The notes: generated by a model not told the origin, from the sequence alone. Counted from the first letter of the stretch, positions 30,727 to 41,500 are shown. The stretch: 64,000 nucleotides of DNA from Acetivibrio clariflavus DSM 19732 (GCF_000237085.1 NC_016627.1:310001-374000), one strand, 5' to 3'. Program-made: numbers and translations.

Positions 30727-32142
30727 TTATATTTCAACTAATGGTTTCAATGTTTTTTCCTTTAAAAACATCTCGCCAATTCTGTATACATCTCCTGCAC
30801 CCATAGTCAGGATCAGATCTCCCGGAGATGCGTTTTCTTTTAGATATTCCACTATATCTGTAAAATCCGATTTGTAAATTGCATTATTGCTTTTTTTATT
30901 TATCTCTTTAGTCAGTATGCTGGAATGAATTTCTCCAGTGTCAATTTCCCTTGCTGAATAAATGTCGGTAACAATAACCTTATCTGCATCGAAAAAAGCT
31001 TCAGAGAAATCATCTAACAAAAGCTTTGTCCTGGTATAGGTATGTGGTTGAAAAACGCACCAAATTTTTGAGTGGCTACTGCTTTTGGCAGCTTTTAATG
31101 TTGCTTTGATTTCAGAAGGATGATGGGCATAATCGTCAACTATTTTGATATTGTCAACAACTCCCTTTACTTCAAAACGCCGGTGTGTACCTGAAAAAGA
31201 CTCCAGACCCGTAACAATATTGTTTATTCCGCAGCCGAGAGTATGACATGCGGCGGCTGCTGCCAAAGAGTTGCTGACATTGTGGATCCCGGGTACTTTC
31301 AGTTTTATGGTAGTTATTATGTTACCGTTTTGCACTAAATCAAAACTGGCACATCCTGAAACATCAAACTTGATATTGCGCGCAGTCCAGTCGGCATTTT
31401 CGGATTTTATTCCGTAAGTCACTACATTGCATGAACTCTGGCAAACAAGTGACGAAACGTTGGGGTCATCAATGCATGCAATTATGTAGCCGTCTTCCGG
31501 TACCAAATTCATAAACTTTAAAAAAGCCTGCTTTATGTGGTTTATGTCCTTGAAATAGTCCAGATGGTCTGCCTCAATGTTAAGAATAACTGCAAGATAT
31601 GGATGTAATTTCAGGAAACTTTCCACATATTCACAAGCTTCCGTTATGAAATATTCATTACCGCCTATTCTTGTGTTTCCGCCTATGGCGTCTAATTCTC
31701 CGCCGATATGTATTGTTGGATTAAGATTCGCCTCTAACATAATCATCGATATCATGGAAGTAGTGGTTGTTTTGCCGTGAGTTCCTGAAATGGCGATACT
31801 GTAAGGATATTTTTTAGTAATTTGACCTAACAGTACGGCTCTTTCTATAGTGGGTATACCAAGCTGTTTGGCTTTCTTAAGTTCCGGATTGTTTTCTTTG
31901 ACAGCGGCGGTATAAACTACCAGGTCACAGTTTTCTATATTTTCTTCTCTATGTCCTATATATATATTAATGCCGTCTTTTTTGAGTTTTTCAGTAATAT
32001 CGGAGGATTTCATATCTGAACCGGAAATATTGTATCCAAGGTTTTTGAGTATCTCGGCAAGTCCACTCATACTTATTCCTCCAATTCCTATGAAGTGGAC
32101 GTTTTTTATATTTTTTGAATCTAAAAGGTTTATATTTTCCAA
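30727..32142 (-). CDS. murC: UDP-N-acetylmuramate--L-alanine ligase (MurC)
   Basis: MurC adds L-Ala to UDP-MurNAc, the first amino acid of the stem peptide. The 471-residue protein has the N-terminal nucleotide fold VHFIGIGGISMSGLAEIL, the ATP loop SGTHGKTTTTSM, the central ligase motif NIEADHLDYF and the C-terminal YAHHPSEIKATL. The TTG start is eight bases after AAGGAG. A GTG nine bases upstream directly abuts that site and is unlikely. It is reversed relative to both flanking blocks. Confidence 0.95.
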   Translation of the reverse strand: MENINLLDSKNIKNVHFIGIGGISMSGLAEILKNLGYNISGSDMKSSDITEKLKKDGINIYIGHREENIENCDLVVYTAAVKENNPELKKAKQLGIPTIERAVLLGQITKKYPYSIAISGTHGKTTTTSMISMIMLEANLNPTIHIGGELDAIGGNTRIGGNEYFITEACEYVESFLKLHPYLAVILNIEADHLDYFKDINHIKQAFLKFMNLVPEDGYIIACIDDPNVSSLVCQSSCNVVTYGIKSENADWTARNIKFDVSGCASFDLVQNGNIITTIKLKVPGIHNVSNSLAAAAACHTLGCGINNIVTGLESFSGTHRRFEVKGVVDNIKIVDDYAHHPSEIKATLKAAKSSSHSKIWCVFQPHTYTRTKLLLDDFSEAFFDADKVIVTDIYSAREIDTGEIHSSILTKEINKKSNNAIYKSDFTDIVEYLKENASPGDLILTMGAGDVYRIGEMFLKEKTLKPLVEI

Positions 32143-32151
32143 TCTTAACAC

Positions 32152-32650
32152 TCCTTATTTTTTAATAGAACAATTGGCGCTTTGTATTTTTATACTTCAA
32201 CAATGAAGATACACACAATTGCTCTAAAACAGCTTCATTATTAGAAAGCAATTACAATGCGCATAAATACCAAGAATTAAACATAAATTGCCAAAGTATA
32301 TTAATATTAATTATGCTGAGTTATATTATAATACACATAAATATAAATTGCGAAATATATTTTTGGAGTAGTGCTAACTGTATTGCTAATTTTGTGTATC
32401 CATTTAGTATTATATGTAATTATTGACAATATTATAAATATAATATAACCCAAGGTAAAAATTATTTTACTTGTTTTACCCAATATTAATAAATATAACT
32501 CAAAATTTGTAAGACTGCAAAAAAGCAGTTTCAAAGTTTTTCGGAATAATCTTTGCAAAATACCTTATTTTCTTTGACTATATATAGTATAATATATTCC
32601 AAAAATGCTGATAGTTATTAATATATTATCTTTTAGCGTAGGGGGTTTAA
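32152..32650. other. Divergent promoter region between murC and purR
   Basis: About 500 bases of very AT-rich DNA. A TATAAT at 32588-32593 is a candidate -10 for purR, but the nearest TTGACT (32574) is only eight bases away, too close to be its -35. No reading frame here looks like a gene. Confidence 0.4.
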
Positions 32651-33463
32651 ATGGAAAAGGTTAACAGAAACGAAAGACTTGCAGTGTTGTTGAAATGCCT
32701 GACAGATTCTCCGGGAGAAATAATGACCTTAGGGAGCTTTGCAGAGTTACTTAATTCTGCTAAATCTACTATCAGCGAAGATATAGATATTGTGAAAAAC
32801 TTATTGGCCAAACTTGATATTGGGACAATAGAAACTATTCCCGGTGCGCAGGGTGGAGTAAAATTTGTACCTGGATTTTCAAAGGCAAAGTCTGTTTCCA
32901 TTCTTCAAAGTCTTTGTGAAAAATTATCGGATACTCAAAGAATACTTCCGGGCGGTTACTTATATATGCTTGATATTATATATAACCCTAAGCTGGTTCG
33001 GGACATTGCATGGATATTTGCAGGTCAATTTTTTGATAAAGGCGTAGATTATGTAATTACTGTTGAAACAAAGGGAATACCTTTGGCTTTTGCTGTTGCG
33101 GAATGTCTTAATGTTCCGCTTGTAATTGTAAGGCATAACAGCGAGGCTACTGATGGCCCTTCTGTCAATACAAGTTATGTATCGGGATCGGCTAAAAAAG
33201 TTCAGACCATGGTGCTTTCTCTTAGATCTTTGAAGAGAAAATCCAAGCTGCTGTTTATAGATGATTTTATGAAAGGTGGAGGAACTGCAAAGGGAATAAT
33301 AGAACTTGCTAAGGAATTTGAATGTGAAGTTACCGGTATAGGAGTTCTCATAGAGACTGTCAATCCCGCTAAAAAGCTGATTGATAATTATATATCGCTT
33401 TTGACTTTAAATATTGTTGATGATGAAGAAAAAATAATAGACATAAAGCCAAGCCTTTTATAA
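32651..33463 (+). CDS. purR: Pur operon repressor PurR (PRTase-fold)
   Basis: Gram-positive PurR represses purine genes and is released by PRPP. The 270-residue product has an N-terminal winged helix (about 1-75: NRNERLAVLLKCLTDSPGEI...SAKSTISEDIDIVK) and a phosphoribosyltransferase domain with the PRPP loop LLFIDDFMKGGGTAKG and the VETKGIPLAFAVA segment. GGGGG precedes the ATG. It opens the second block, as purR does in Bacillus. Confidence 0.94.
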   Translation: MEKVNRNERLAVLLKCLTDSPGEIMTLGSFAELLNSAKSTISEDIDIVKNLLAKLDIGTIETIPGAQGGVKFVPGFSKAKSVSILQSLCEKLSDTQRILPGGYLYMLDIIYNPKLVRDIAWIFAGQFFDKGVDYVITVETKGIPLAFAVAECLNVPLVIVRHNSEATDGPSVNTSYVSGSAKKVQTMVLSLRSLKRKSKLLFIDDFMKGGGTAKGIIELAKEFECEVTGIGVLIETVNPAKKLIDNYISLLTLNIVDDEEKIIDIKPSLL

Positions 33464-33613
33464 GATACTGCTATCTGCTTGAATTTAGCTTTTTTTATGA
33501 ATGTGTATTAAAAGGGTTATAAGGAAATATTTTATTATGAATAATTAGGATTATAAAGGTAAATGATATAGACAGATAAAAGTTAAAAAAATATAAAAAT
33601 AATAAAAAAATAA

Positions 33614-33640
33614 GAAGGAATATTAAAAATAATAGCGAAT
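33614..33640 (+). promoter_or_regulatory. Sigma-H promoter of spoVG
   Basis: GAAGGAATA, 11 bases, AGCGAAT. This fits the sigma-H pattern RnAGGAwWW - N11-12 - RnnGAAT at every position, and spoVG is the classic sigma-H gene of Bacillus. It lies 134 bases before the start codon. A TATAAT overlapping just downstream could add sigma-A transcription. Confidence 0.65.
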
Positions 33641-33774
33641 ATATAATATACATGGTTAACGTGACGAACTTTATTATGTTACTTTTTTCAGAGCTTTATT
33701 CTGAGCGTAAACGAAGAGTATCTTAAAGTCCGTTCCTTAGAAATAAACATTTTTACGGAAGGTGGTAACATCTT

Positions 33775-34062
33775 ATGGAAATTACCGATGTTCGTGTAAG
33801 AAAAATTGATTCTGAAGGCAAAATGAAAGCAGTTGTTTCCGTGACTTTTGATAATGAGTTTGTTGTTCATGACATTAAAGTTATTGAAAGTCAAAACGGA
33901 TTGTTCATTGCTATGCCTAGCAGAAAAGCCCCAGACGGTGAATTTAGAGATATTGCCCATCCAATCAATGCCGAAACTAGGGCTAAAATTCAAAGCGCTA
34001 TTTTGGAAAAATATGAGTCTATCTCAAGCGCTGGTGAATTGGAAGAAAAGACATCTGAATAA
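33775..34062 (+). CDS. spoVG: Septation / RNA-binding regulator SpoVG
   Basis: SpoVG is a small nucleic-acid-binding regulator involved in septation and sporulation. The 95-residue protein begins [20 protein letters not shown] and contains the invariant [21 protein letters not shown] and [22 protein letters not shown] precedes the ATG. It sits between purR and glmU as in Bacillus, though yabJ is missing here. Confidence 0.97.
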   Translation: MEITDVRVRKIDSEGKMKAVVSVTFDNEFVVHDIKVIESQNGLFIAMPSRKAPDGEFRDIAHPINAETRAKIQSAILEKYESISSAGELEEKTSE

Positions 34063-34530
34063 GCTTAATAAGCTTAGATTTTTATAATTGCTTTTTGTAA
34101 TAGCGTTTTTATTATTAAAAAATCGTAAAAAACAATGCATTAGTTGTCTTTCAAATTATTAATTATAATTTGAAAGATAGGGACAATTATGAAATAATTC
34201 CCATTGCGAATTAGCTTGTAATTGTTACCTGAATGCATGTTTTTGACGGTTTTTTTATTGTGCTTTTTAAAGGATAGGAATGTGAAAAATGCTATAATTT
34301 CTTCTACATTCAGGATTTATTACATTTTGGATATTTGATGTTGAAAAGTAAGATAAAAAATGAGAAAATATATTTGGTTTATAAAATTTCGGGCTATTTG
34401 TAGCACGCGGGAATGATAAGAGGCAGATAAACATATTCTGAAACTTTTATTTTTTAATTAAATTGTGGATTAAAATTGAATATAATAGAAAAGGCTTTAC
34501 TGTTGTTACCTTAAAGGAGGAAGTTATTGG
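34063..34530. other. Gap between spoVG and glmU with a strong palindrome
   Basis: A 468-base region without a gene. At 34147-34177 a perfect 13-bp inverted repeat (TCTTTCAAATTAT with ATAATTTGAAAGA, 5-base loop) is not followed by T residues. TAAGCTTAATAAGCTTA straight after spoVG, then GATTTTTAT, may be a weak terminator. The glmU promoter must lie in the second half; I could not fix it. Confidence 0.5.
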
Positions 34531-35910
34531 ATGGAACACTTGATGGCAGTGATTCTTGCTGCCGGTGAGGGAAAAAGAATGAAATCCAAGAAATCAAAAG
34601 TTTTACATAAAGTGTGCGGAATGACTTTGATTGATTGGGTTTATAAGTCGGTAAAAGGTGCAGGTGTTGACGAAACTGTTGTTGTAGTTGGACATAAAGC
34701 CGAAGATGTAAAAGAAAGCATGGGAGATAAGGTATTATACGCTTATCAGGATAAACAACTGGGGACTGGCCATGCCGTTATGCAGGCAAAGGAGTATTTT
34801 GAGGGTAAAGAGGGAGAAGTATTAGTACTATGCGGGGATACACCGCTCATTACCTCAGAGACAATTTCTAAAACCGTTGAAATACATAGAAAGAACAACA
34901 ATTCAGCAACTATAATAACTGCAGAACTTGAAAATCCTGCCGGTTACGGAAGAATTGTCAGGGATGAAAACAATAATGTATTGAAAATAGTTGAAGACAG
35001 GGATGCAACTGAAGATGAAAAAAATATTAAAGAAATTAACTCGGGAATGTATTGTTTTAATATAAAAGATTTGGAAAGGGTATTGGGAGAACTTGATAAT
35101 AATAACAGTCAGGGCGAGTATTATTTGACAGACACTATTGAAATACTAATAAAAAAAGGCTTAAAAGTTGGTGCGGTAAAGGTAGATGACAGTGATGAAA
35201 TTCTTGGAATAAACGACAGGGTTCAGCTGTCAATGGCAAATGAAATCTTAAGAAAAAGGATTTTGACAAATCATATGAAAAATGGTGTTACAATAATCGA
35301 TCCTGGTAATACCTATATTGATGCCGATGTGAGTATTGGAATGGATACTGTTATATATCCTGGCAGTATAATCGAAGGACAGACTGAAATTGGCGAAGAT
35401 TGCATTATCGGGCCATCAAGCCGAATAGTAGGGTCAAAAATATCAAAGGGAGTTGAAGTAAAAAATTCTGTTGTTTTGGAAAGTTCAATAGAAGAGGATA
35501 CTAGTATCGGACCTTTTGCTTATATAAGACCCGGAAGTGTTATCGGCAAAAAGGTTAAAATCGGAGATTTTGTGGAAATTAAGAAATCGGTAATAGGTGA
35601 TAGGACGAAGATATCCCATCTTACTTATGTGGGCGATGCAGAAGTTGGTACAAATGTTAATCTTGGATGTGGAGTTGTGGTAGTCAACTATGACGGGAAG
35701 AAAAAGAATAAAACCAAGATTGGCGACAACTGTTTTGTAGGATGCAATGTAAACTTAATCTCGCCGGTGGAAGTAAAAAACAACGCATACATTGCGGCAG
35801 GATCTACAATTACAGACGAAGTTCCGGAAAATTCACTGGCTATAGCAAGAGCTCGCCAGGTTGTAAAAGAGGAATGGGTTACGAAAAAAGGTATGTTGAG
35901 AAAAGATTAA
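34531..35910 (+). CDS. glmU: Bifunctional GlmU (uridylyltransferase / acetyltransferase)
   Basis: GlmU makes UDP-GlcNAc from glucosamine-1-phosphate, acetyl-CoA and UTP. The 459-residue protein has the pyrophosphorylase motif VILAAGEGKRMKSKKSKVLH at the N-terminus (domain about 1-230) and a left-handed beta-helix (about 250-450) with hexapeptide repeats. The acetyltransferase active-site region is NYDGKKKNKTKIG. GGAGG lies ten bases before the ATG. It supplies MurA with substrate. Confidence 0.97.
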   Translation: MEHLMAVILAAGEGKRMKSKKSKVLHKVCGMTLIDWVYKSVKGAGVDETVVVVGHKAEDVKESMGDKVLYAYQDKQLGTGHAVMQAKEYFEGKEGEVLVLCGDTPLITSETISKTVEIHRKNNNSATIITAELENPAGYGRIVRDENNNVLKIVEDRDATEDEKNIKEINSGMYCFNIKDLERVLGELDNNNSQGEYYLTDTIEILIKKGLKVGAVKVDDSDEILGINDRVQLSMANEILRKRILTNHMKNGVTIIDPGNTYIDADVSIGMDTVIYPGSIIEGQTEIGEDCIIGPSSRIVGSKISKGVEVKNSVVLESSIEEDTSIGPFAYIRPGSVIGKKVKIGDFVEIKKSVIGDRTKISHLTYVGDAEVGTNVNLGCGVVVVNYDGKKKNKTKIGDNCFVGCNVNLISPVEVKNNAYIAAGSTITDEVPENSLAIARARQVVKEEWVTKKGMLRKD

Positions 35911-35944
35911 ATAAAAGTTTTGGAGATTTGATATCTCATTGATT

Positions 35945-35973
35945 TTGTTTATTTCTAGGAAATATGTTACAAT
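35945..35973 (+). promoter_or_regulatory. Probable promoter of prs
   Basis: TTGTTT is followed after 17 bases by TACAAT, with an extended -10 TG two bases before it. It gives a leader of about 240 bases before prs. The rest of the 311-base gap is AT-rich and shows no gene. Confidence 0.5.
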
Positions 35974-36221
35974 TATAGTGATGGGAAATAATTTTATAAC
36001 AAGTGTTTAATGCTTGGTTAGTAGTTTGATGTAACTATCGGAATACCTCTTATATAAATATTCGGGGTGGATAAAAATAGGAATAACAAGTGAATTATTC
36101 CATTATTTATTTTGTGTTAATTTATTTAATTTATTATGTTAAATTTATCACAAGATAAAAGTGGGATTGATAACTTGGTTATTCTTAAACATAAATATTT
36201 TTATGAGAAGGGGAACATAAG

Positions 36222-37190
36222 ATGAATTTGCACGGAAAGGATATTAAAATATTCGCTGGAAACTCAAATAGGAAATTGGCAGAAGAAATTGCAGAAAAAA
36301 TAGGGCTTCCGTTAGGGCTGGCTAAAGTGGGCAAATTTAGTGACGGTGAGTCAGCTATTCATATTGAGGAGGTTGTTAGAGGGTCAGACGTATTTATTAT
36401 ACAATCTACATGTCCTCCAGCAAATGACAATCTTGTGGAATTGCTAATTATGATTGATGCTTTGAAAAGAGCATCAGCTGGTAGAATAACTGCAGTTATG
36501 CCTTACTTTGGATATGCAAGACAGGACAGAAAAGCAAAAGCAAGAGACCCAATATCTGCAAAGTTAGTGGCTAATCTTATAACAACAGCGGGAGCAGACA
36601 GGATATTAACTATGGATTTGCATGCACCGCAGCTTCAAGGTTTTTTTGATATACCTGTAGACCATTTAATTGGAGTGCCCATACTGGCAAACTATTTTAG
36701 AGAAAAATTCAAAGGTACCAGTGATGTAGTTGTTGTTTCACCGGATGTGGGCAGTGTATCAAGATCAAGAAAGTTTGCCGAAAGGTTGGAAGTTCCTTTG
36801 GCAATAATCGATAAAAGACGTCCTAAAGCAAATGTTTCTGAAATTATGAATATAATTGGGGATGTTAATAATAAGAGAGTTATCCTGGTGGATGATCTCA
36901 TTGATACCGGAGGAACAATAATAAATGCTGCTAATGCGCTGGTTGAAATAGGTGCAAAAGAAGTATATGCCTGCTGTACTCATGGTGTATTGTCCGGTTC
37001 AGCAATAGAAAAAATAGATCAATCACCTATGAAAGAACTGGTTACACTTAACACTATTCCTATACCTGAAGAAAAGAGAATTCCAAAGATAGTGTCTCTT
37101 TCTGTTGCGCCTGTATTTGCAGAGGCAATAGAGAGGATTTATGGTGACATATCCATAAGTACTTTATTTACTCAGCAGGATGAATCGTAA
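36222..37190 (+). CDS. prs: Ribose-phosphate pyrophosphokinase (PRPP synthetase)
   Basis: Makes PRPP from ribose-5-phosphate and ATP for purine, pyrimidine, His and Trp synthesis. The 322-residue product has [38 protein letters not shown] (ATP region), [20 protein letters not shown] (divalent metal) and the PRPP loop [22 protein letters not shown] precedes the ATG. PRPP is also the ligand of PurR encoded nearby. Confidence 0.97.
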   Translation: MNLHGKDIKIFAGNSNRKLAEEIAEKIGLPLGLAKVGKFSDGESAIHIEEVVRGSDVFIIQSTCPPANDNLVELLIMIDALKRASAGRITAVMPYFGYARQDRKAKARDPISAKLVANLITTAGADRILTMDLHAPQLQGFFDIPVDHLIGVPILANYFREKFKGTSDVVVVSPDVGSVSRSRKFAERLEVPLAIIDKRRPKANVSEIMNIIGDVNNKRVILVDDLIDTGGTIINAANALVEIGAKEVYACCTHGVLSGSAIEKIDQSPMKELVTLNTIPIPEEKRIPKIVSLSVAPVFAEAIERIYGDISISTLFTQQDES

Positions 37191-37384
37191 TTTATAGCCT
37201 TGTAAGGCGGCTTCAAAGATAACTTGAAATATGGTTTATGAAAAACCTTATTTTAAAGTTCTTGAAGTTTGCGAGGCTAATAGAGACAGCAGTAGAGCAA
37301 AAGTGCCTCCTTTAAGCCATGTTAGACTTTGAGGAGGCAATGTTTATGTTTAATAATGAAATTACATGCGAGAGGTGTAACATT

Positions 37385-37957
37385 TTGGAAAATTTGTCGG
37401 TAGTAATCGGTCTGGGGAACCCTGGTCCAAGATATGAAAATACCCGGCATAACGTGGGGTTTGATACCATTGACCGGCTTTCAAAGAAACATAATATTGC
37501 CGTTACAAAGGTTAAATATAAGGCTGTTATTGGAGATGGCAATATCGGAGGACATAGGGTCTTACTGGTAAAACCTCAGACCTTTATGAATCTAAGTGGA
37601 GAAAGCGTGCGAGAAATAATTGAATGGTATAAAGTTCCTGTAAAAAATATTATAATAATATATGATGATATTGACTTACCCGTAGGTAAGATTAGAATCA
37701 GACCAAAAGGAAGTGCGGGTACTCATAACGGAATGAGATCTGTGATATATCAAATTCAGTCGGAGGATTTTCCGAGGATTAGAATAGGTATTGATAAACC
37801 TCCACAAGGCTGGGAATTGGCTGATTTTGTTCTAAGCAAGTTTTCGGCCGATGAAAGAAAAAGCGTTGAGGAGGCAATTGAAAACGCTGCAGATGCAGTG
37901 GAAGTAATTCTGAATTCCGGTATTGATAAAGCTATGAACAGGTATAACAATAAGTAG
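37385..37957 (+). CDS. pth: Peptidyl-tRNA hydrolase
   Basis: Pth frees tRNA from peptidyl-tRNA that drops off ribosomes. The 190-residue product has [22 protein letters not shown] with the catalytic His and [27 protein letters not shown]. The TTG start follows AGAGGTG by seven bases and gives the normal family N-terminus. The frame is open 66 bases further upstream, with an ATG behind GAGGAGG at 37346, so a 13-residue longer form ([12 protein letters not shown]...) cannot be excluded. Confidence 0.9.
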   Translation: MENLSVVIGLGNPGPRYENTRHNVGFDTIDRLSKKHNIAVTKVKYKAVIGDGNIGGHRVLLVKPQTFMNLSGESVREIIEWYKVPVKNIIIIYDDIDLPVGKIRIRPKGSAGTHNGMRSVIYQIQSEDFPRIRIGIDKPPQGWELADFVLSKFSADERKSVEEAIENAADAVEVILNSGIDKAMNRYNNK

Positions 37958-37966
37958 AGGATAGAT

Positions 37967-40900
37967 ATGGATAGTATAAAAACCAAGGACTACATAATTG
38001 AACCACTTCTTGAGTCGAAAGATTACAAAAATATCATTGAAAATATAACTAAAGAATTTCATATATCCATAAATGGCCCTTCTGAAAGCCAAAGGGCTCA
38101 TATTTCCTATGCTATTTGCAGCCATTTGAACAGTAAAGGTATATTTATTGCATATAATGATCTTCAGGCCAGAAAAATATATGAAGATTTTTCATATTTC
38201 TTTGACAAGGATGTAATTCTATTTTCCTCAAAGGAAATTATGCTTCACGATGTTGAAGCTAAAAGTTATGATGCTGTCTATGATAGGATAACAGCATTAG
38301 ACAGAATTTTGAAAAGCGATTACAGGTTTATCGTTATTAGTGCTGAAGCTATATGCCAGAAATTAATCGACCGAGAGCTTTTTAAATCCAGTTGTTTAAA
38401 TTTTGATCAAGATAGCAGAATAGACTTAACTTTTCTTATTCATAAGCTGGTATCAATAGGCTACGAAAGAGTTACCACTGTTGAGGGCAAAGGTCAGTTT
38501 GCTGTCAGAGGCGGAATAATAGACATTTTCCCTGTTAATAGCGAAAATGCATATCGTATCGAATTGTTTGACGATGAAATTGACTCTATAAGAACCTTTG
38601 ACGTGCTTTCCCAGAGATCTGTGGAAAGAGCTGAAAGTATCGAAATTTTGCCGGCAAGGGAAATGTTGTACGACCGCTCGGAACTTGATGGAATAATCTC
38701 CAGGATACAAAGTGCCTTGGCTGCGCAAAAGGAAAAGATAGATAAAAACGCCCAGCAGGATTATTTAATAAAACTTGATGAAAAAATAAGCAATGACATT
38801 GAAAAATTTAAAGAGAATTTTTACTTTCCGGGAATGGACAAATATATTCCCTACATTATTCAAAGACCTGCCTTGATAACCGACTATATAGCTGAAGAAA
38901 ATATCATTGTTTTTATTGACGAGCCTAAAAGGTTTCAGCAGAGAATTGAAAATATTCTTAACGAAAATGCGGAAATGTGTAAAAGCCTTTTGGAAAAAGG
39001 ACAGCTTCTTCCCGGGTGTTTTGACCTTTATTTTGAATTTGACTATATATGGAGAAGACTTTATGAGAAGAAATCTGTCTGCTTCAACACTATTATGACC
39101 GATGAAGTACTTTTGGCAGAAAGCAGAAAATTAAGTATTGCTTCAAGGTTATTGAATTCCTATCAGGGAAATTTTGACCTGATGGTAGAGGATATAAAGT
39201 ACTGGAAAAAAAGTAACTTCCGGGTACTGATTTTGGCCGGGACCAGAAGCAGAGGCGAAATGCTTGAGGAGACGCTTAAGAATAAAGAAATTGAAGCGGT
39301 TTATATTGATGAAATCAAAGAAGACATTTTGCCGGGACAGGTTATAATAACCCATGGAAGTCTAAGTAAAGGTTTTGAGTATCCAGATGCTGAGTTCGTT
39401 GTAATCAGCGGAAAAGAACTTTTCGGACAGGACAGGAAGCTTAAAAGGCAGGCAGTAAAAAAAGTCAAAGGCAAAAAAATAAATGTATTTACCGATTTGA
39501 GTATTGGAGATTTTGTAGTTCATCAATTCCATGGTATCGGAAAGTATATCGGAATTGAGCAGTTGACTGTAGAAAATATTAAGAAGGACTATTTGAAGAT
39601 TCAATATCAGGATGGGGCTTATTTATATGTACCCACAAGCCAGCTGGACCTAATACAGAAATATATAGGTTCCGAGGGAAAGACACCTAAACTGAGCAAA
39701 CTTGGCGGAACCGACTGGCTGAAAACAAAAGCAAAGACAAAAGAATCCATCATGGAACTGGCAGGAGAACTTATAAAATTATATGCCATGAGAGAGTCAT
39801 CAAAGGGGCATGCCTTTGGAAAGGATACAATATGGCAAAAGCAATTTGAAGAGCAGTTCCCTTACCAGGAAACAGAGGATCAACTTCGGTGCATAGAAGA
39901 AATTAAGCGGGATATGGAATCGGATAAACCTATGGATAGGTTATTGTGCGGAGATGTTGGATACGGAAAGACAGAAGTTGCAATTAGAGCCATATTTAAA
40001 GCGGTAATGGATGGAAAACAGGTGGCGTATCTTGTACCGACAACGGTATTGGCTCAGCAGCATTATAATAATTTCAAGGAACGCATGAAGGATTTCCCTG
40101 TTAAGGTTGAGATGGTAAGCCGTTTTAGAACTCCGGCGGAACAAAAGCGTATTTTGAGAGATGTCAAAGCAGGGCTTGTTGATGTATTGATTGGAACTCA
40201 CCGGCTCTTGCAAAAAGATGTGGTATTTAAGGATTTAGGACTGTTGGTAATAGATGAAGAGCAGCGTTTTGGAGTCATGCATAAGGAAAAATTAAAAAAA
40301 CTGCGGGCAAATGTTGATGTTCTTACATTAACCGCTACGCCTATTCCAAGAACTCTTCATATGTCCCTGATAGGGATAAAAGATATTAGTACCATAGAGG
40401 ACCCACCGGAGGAAAGATATCCGGTACAGACTTATGTCATGGAGTATAATGAGGAGGTTATAAAAGAAGCCATTAACAGAGAAATGGCACGCAACGGTCA
40501 GGTTTTTTACCTGTACAACCGTGTAAGGTCAATTAATGTAAAGGCAGCAGAGATTAAAAAAATGGTGCCTGACGCTAGAATTGCAGTAGCCCATGGACAG
40601 ATGGATGAAACGGAACTGGAAGATATAATGTTCCGATTTATAAACGGTGAGTATGATATTCTTGTATGTACGGTAATTATTGAATCGGGAATTGATATGC
40701 CGAATGTAAATACAATCATAGTTGAAGATTCGGATAAAATGGGACTATCCCAGCTTTATCAGCTAAGGGGAAGAGTTGGGAGATCAAATAGAATGGCTTA
40801 TGCCTATATTACTTATAAAAAAGATAAAGTACTTTCTGAAATTGCGGAAAAACGCCTGCAGGCAATTAAAGAGTTTACCGAGTTCGGTTCGGGTTTTAAA

Positions 40901-41500
40901 ATTGCTATGAGAGATATGCAGATAAGGGGCGCAGGAAATCTTTTGGGTGCGCAGCAGCATGGACATATCGATTCTGTGGGATATGACATGTACTGCAGAT
41001 TATTGGCTGAAGCGATAAGCGAGTTAAAAGGGCAGTCGGTTCAGGAAGAAGTTGAAGTTTCTATTGATGTAAATGTAAGTGCTTATATTGACAGCAGTTA
41101 TATTAGCTCGGAGAATGAAAAAATAGAAATGTATAAAAAAATAGCATCCGTGCAGGATGAACAGGACGTTTTGGATGTTGAAGACGAACTTATGGACCGA
41201 TATGGCAACATTCCGACTCCTGTGTCAAACCTTATGAAAATTGCTCATATTAAGGCTTTGGCTTTAAAATGCGGGTTTTCTTCGGTTCAGGAAAAGAATG
41301 GTTCTATAATATTTCAATATATAGATAGCAAATATGTCAATTTTGAAGTAATCGGAAAGATTATGGAAAAACACAGGCGGAAGCTTTTGTTTAATGCCAG
41401 CAACAAACCTTATATTACGTATAGAATAACTGACATTAAAAGAGAAAGTTTACTTGACAATATTACGATTTTATTACAGGACATTAATAAATTGAAGTAG
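37967..41500 (+). CDS. mfd: Transcription-repair coupling factor Mfd
   Basis: Mfd removes RNA polymerase stalled at DNA damage and recruits UvrA. The 1,177-residue protein has an N-terminal UvrB-like module, a CarD-type polymerase-interacting domain near residue 507 (SIGDFVVHQFHGIGKYIGIE), a RecG-like translocase with Walker A CGDVGYGKTEVAIRA (about 657) and DEEQRFG (about 762), the QLRGRVGRS motif and a C-terminal TRCF domain. It starts nine bases after pth, so the two are probably co-transcribed. Confidence 0.97.
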   Translation: MDSIKTKDYIIEPLLESKDYKNIIENITKEFHISINGPSESQRAHISYAICSHLNSKGIFIAYNDLQARKIYEDFSYFFDKDVILFSSKEIMLHDVEAKSYDAVYDRITALDRILKSDYRFIVISAEAICQKLIDRELFKSSCLNFDQDSRIDLTFLIHKLVSIGYERVTTVEGKGQFAVRGGIIDIFPVNSENAYRIELFDDEIDSIRTFDVLSQRSVERAESIEILPAREMLYDRSELDGIISRIQSALAAQKEKIDKNAQQDYLIKLDEKISNDIEKFKENFYFPGMDKYIPYIIQRPALITDYIAEENIIVFIDEPKRFQQRIENILNENAEMCKSLLEKGQLLPGCFDLYFEFDYIWRRLYEKKSVCFNTIMTDEVLLAESRKLSIASRLLNSYQGNFDLMVEDIKYWKKSNFRVLILAGTRSRGEMLEETLKNKEIEAVYIDEIKEDILPGQVIITHGSLSKGFEYPDAEFVVISGKELFGQDRKLKRQAVKKVKGKKINVFTDLSIGDFVVHQFHGIGKYIGIEQLTVENIKKDYLKIQYQDGAYLYVPTSQLDLIQKYIGSEGKTPKLSKLGGTDWLKTKAKTKESIMELAGELIKLYAMRESSKGHAFGKDTIWQKQFEEQFPYQETEDQLRCIEEIKRDMESDKPMDRLLCGDVGYGKTEVAIRAIFKAVMDGKQVAYLVPTTVLAQQHYNNFKERMKDFPVKVEMVSRFRTPAEQKRILRDVKAGLVDVLIGTHRLLQKDVVFKDLGLLVIDEEQRFGVMHKEKLKKLRANVDVLTLTATPIPRTLHMSLIGIKDISTIEDPPEERYPVQTYVMEYNEEVIKEAINREMARNGQVFYLYNRVRSINVKAAEIKKMVPDARIAVAHGQMDETELEDIMFRFINGEYDILVCTVIIESGIDMPNVNTIIVEDSDKMGLSQLYQLRGRVGRSNRMAYAYITYKKDKVLSEIAEKRLQAIKEFTEFGSGFKIAMRDMQIRGAGNLLGAQQHGHIDSVGYDMYCRLLAEAISELKGQSVQEEVEVSIDVNVSAYIDSSYISSENEKIEMYKKIASVQDEQDVLDVEDELMDRYGNIPTPVSNLMKIAHIKALALKCGFSSVQEKNGSIIFQYIDSKYVNFEVIGKIMEKHRRKLLFNASNKPYITYRITDIKRESLLDNITILLQDINKLK

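Noticed and set aside
37319-37384. Longer N-terminus for pth ([14 protein letters not shown]...)
   Set aside because: Family members start just before VVIGLGNPG, and the TTG has an ideally spaced AGAGGTG; kept only as an alternative.
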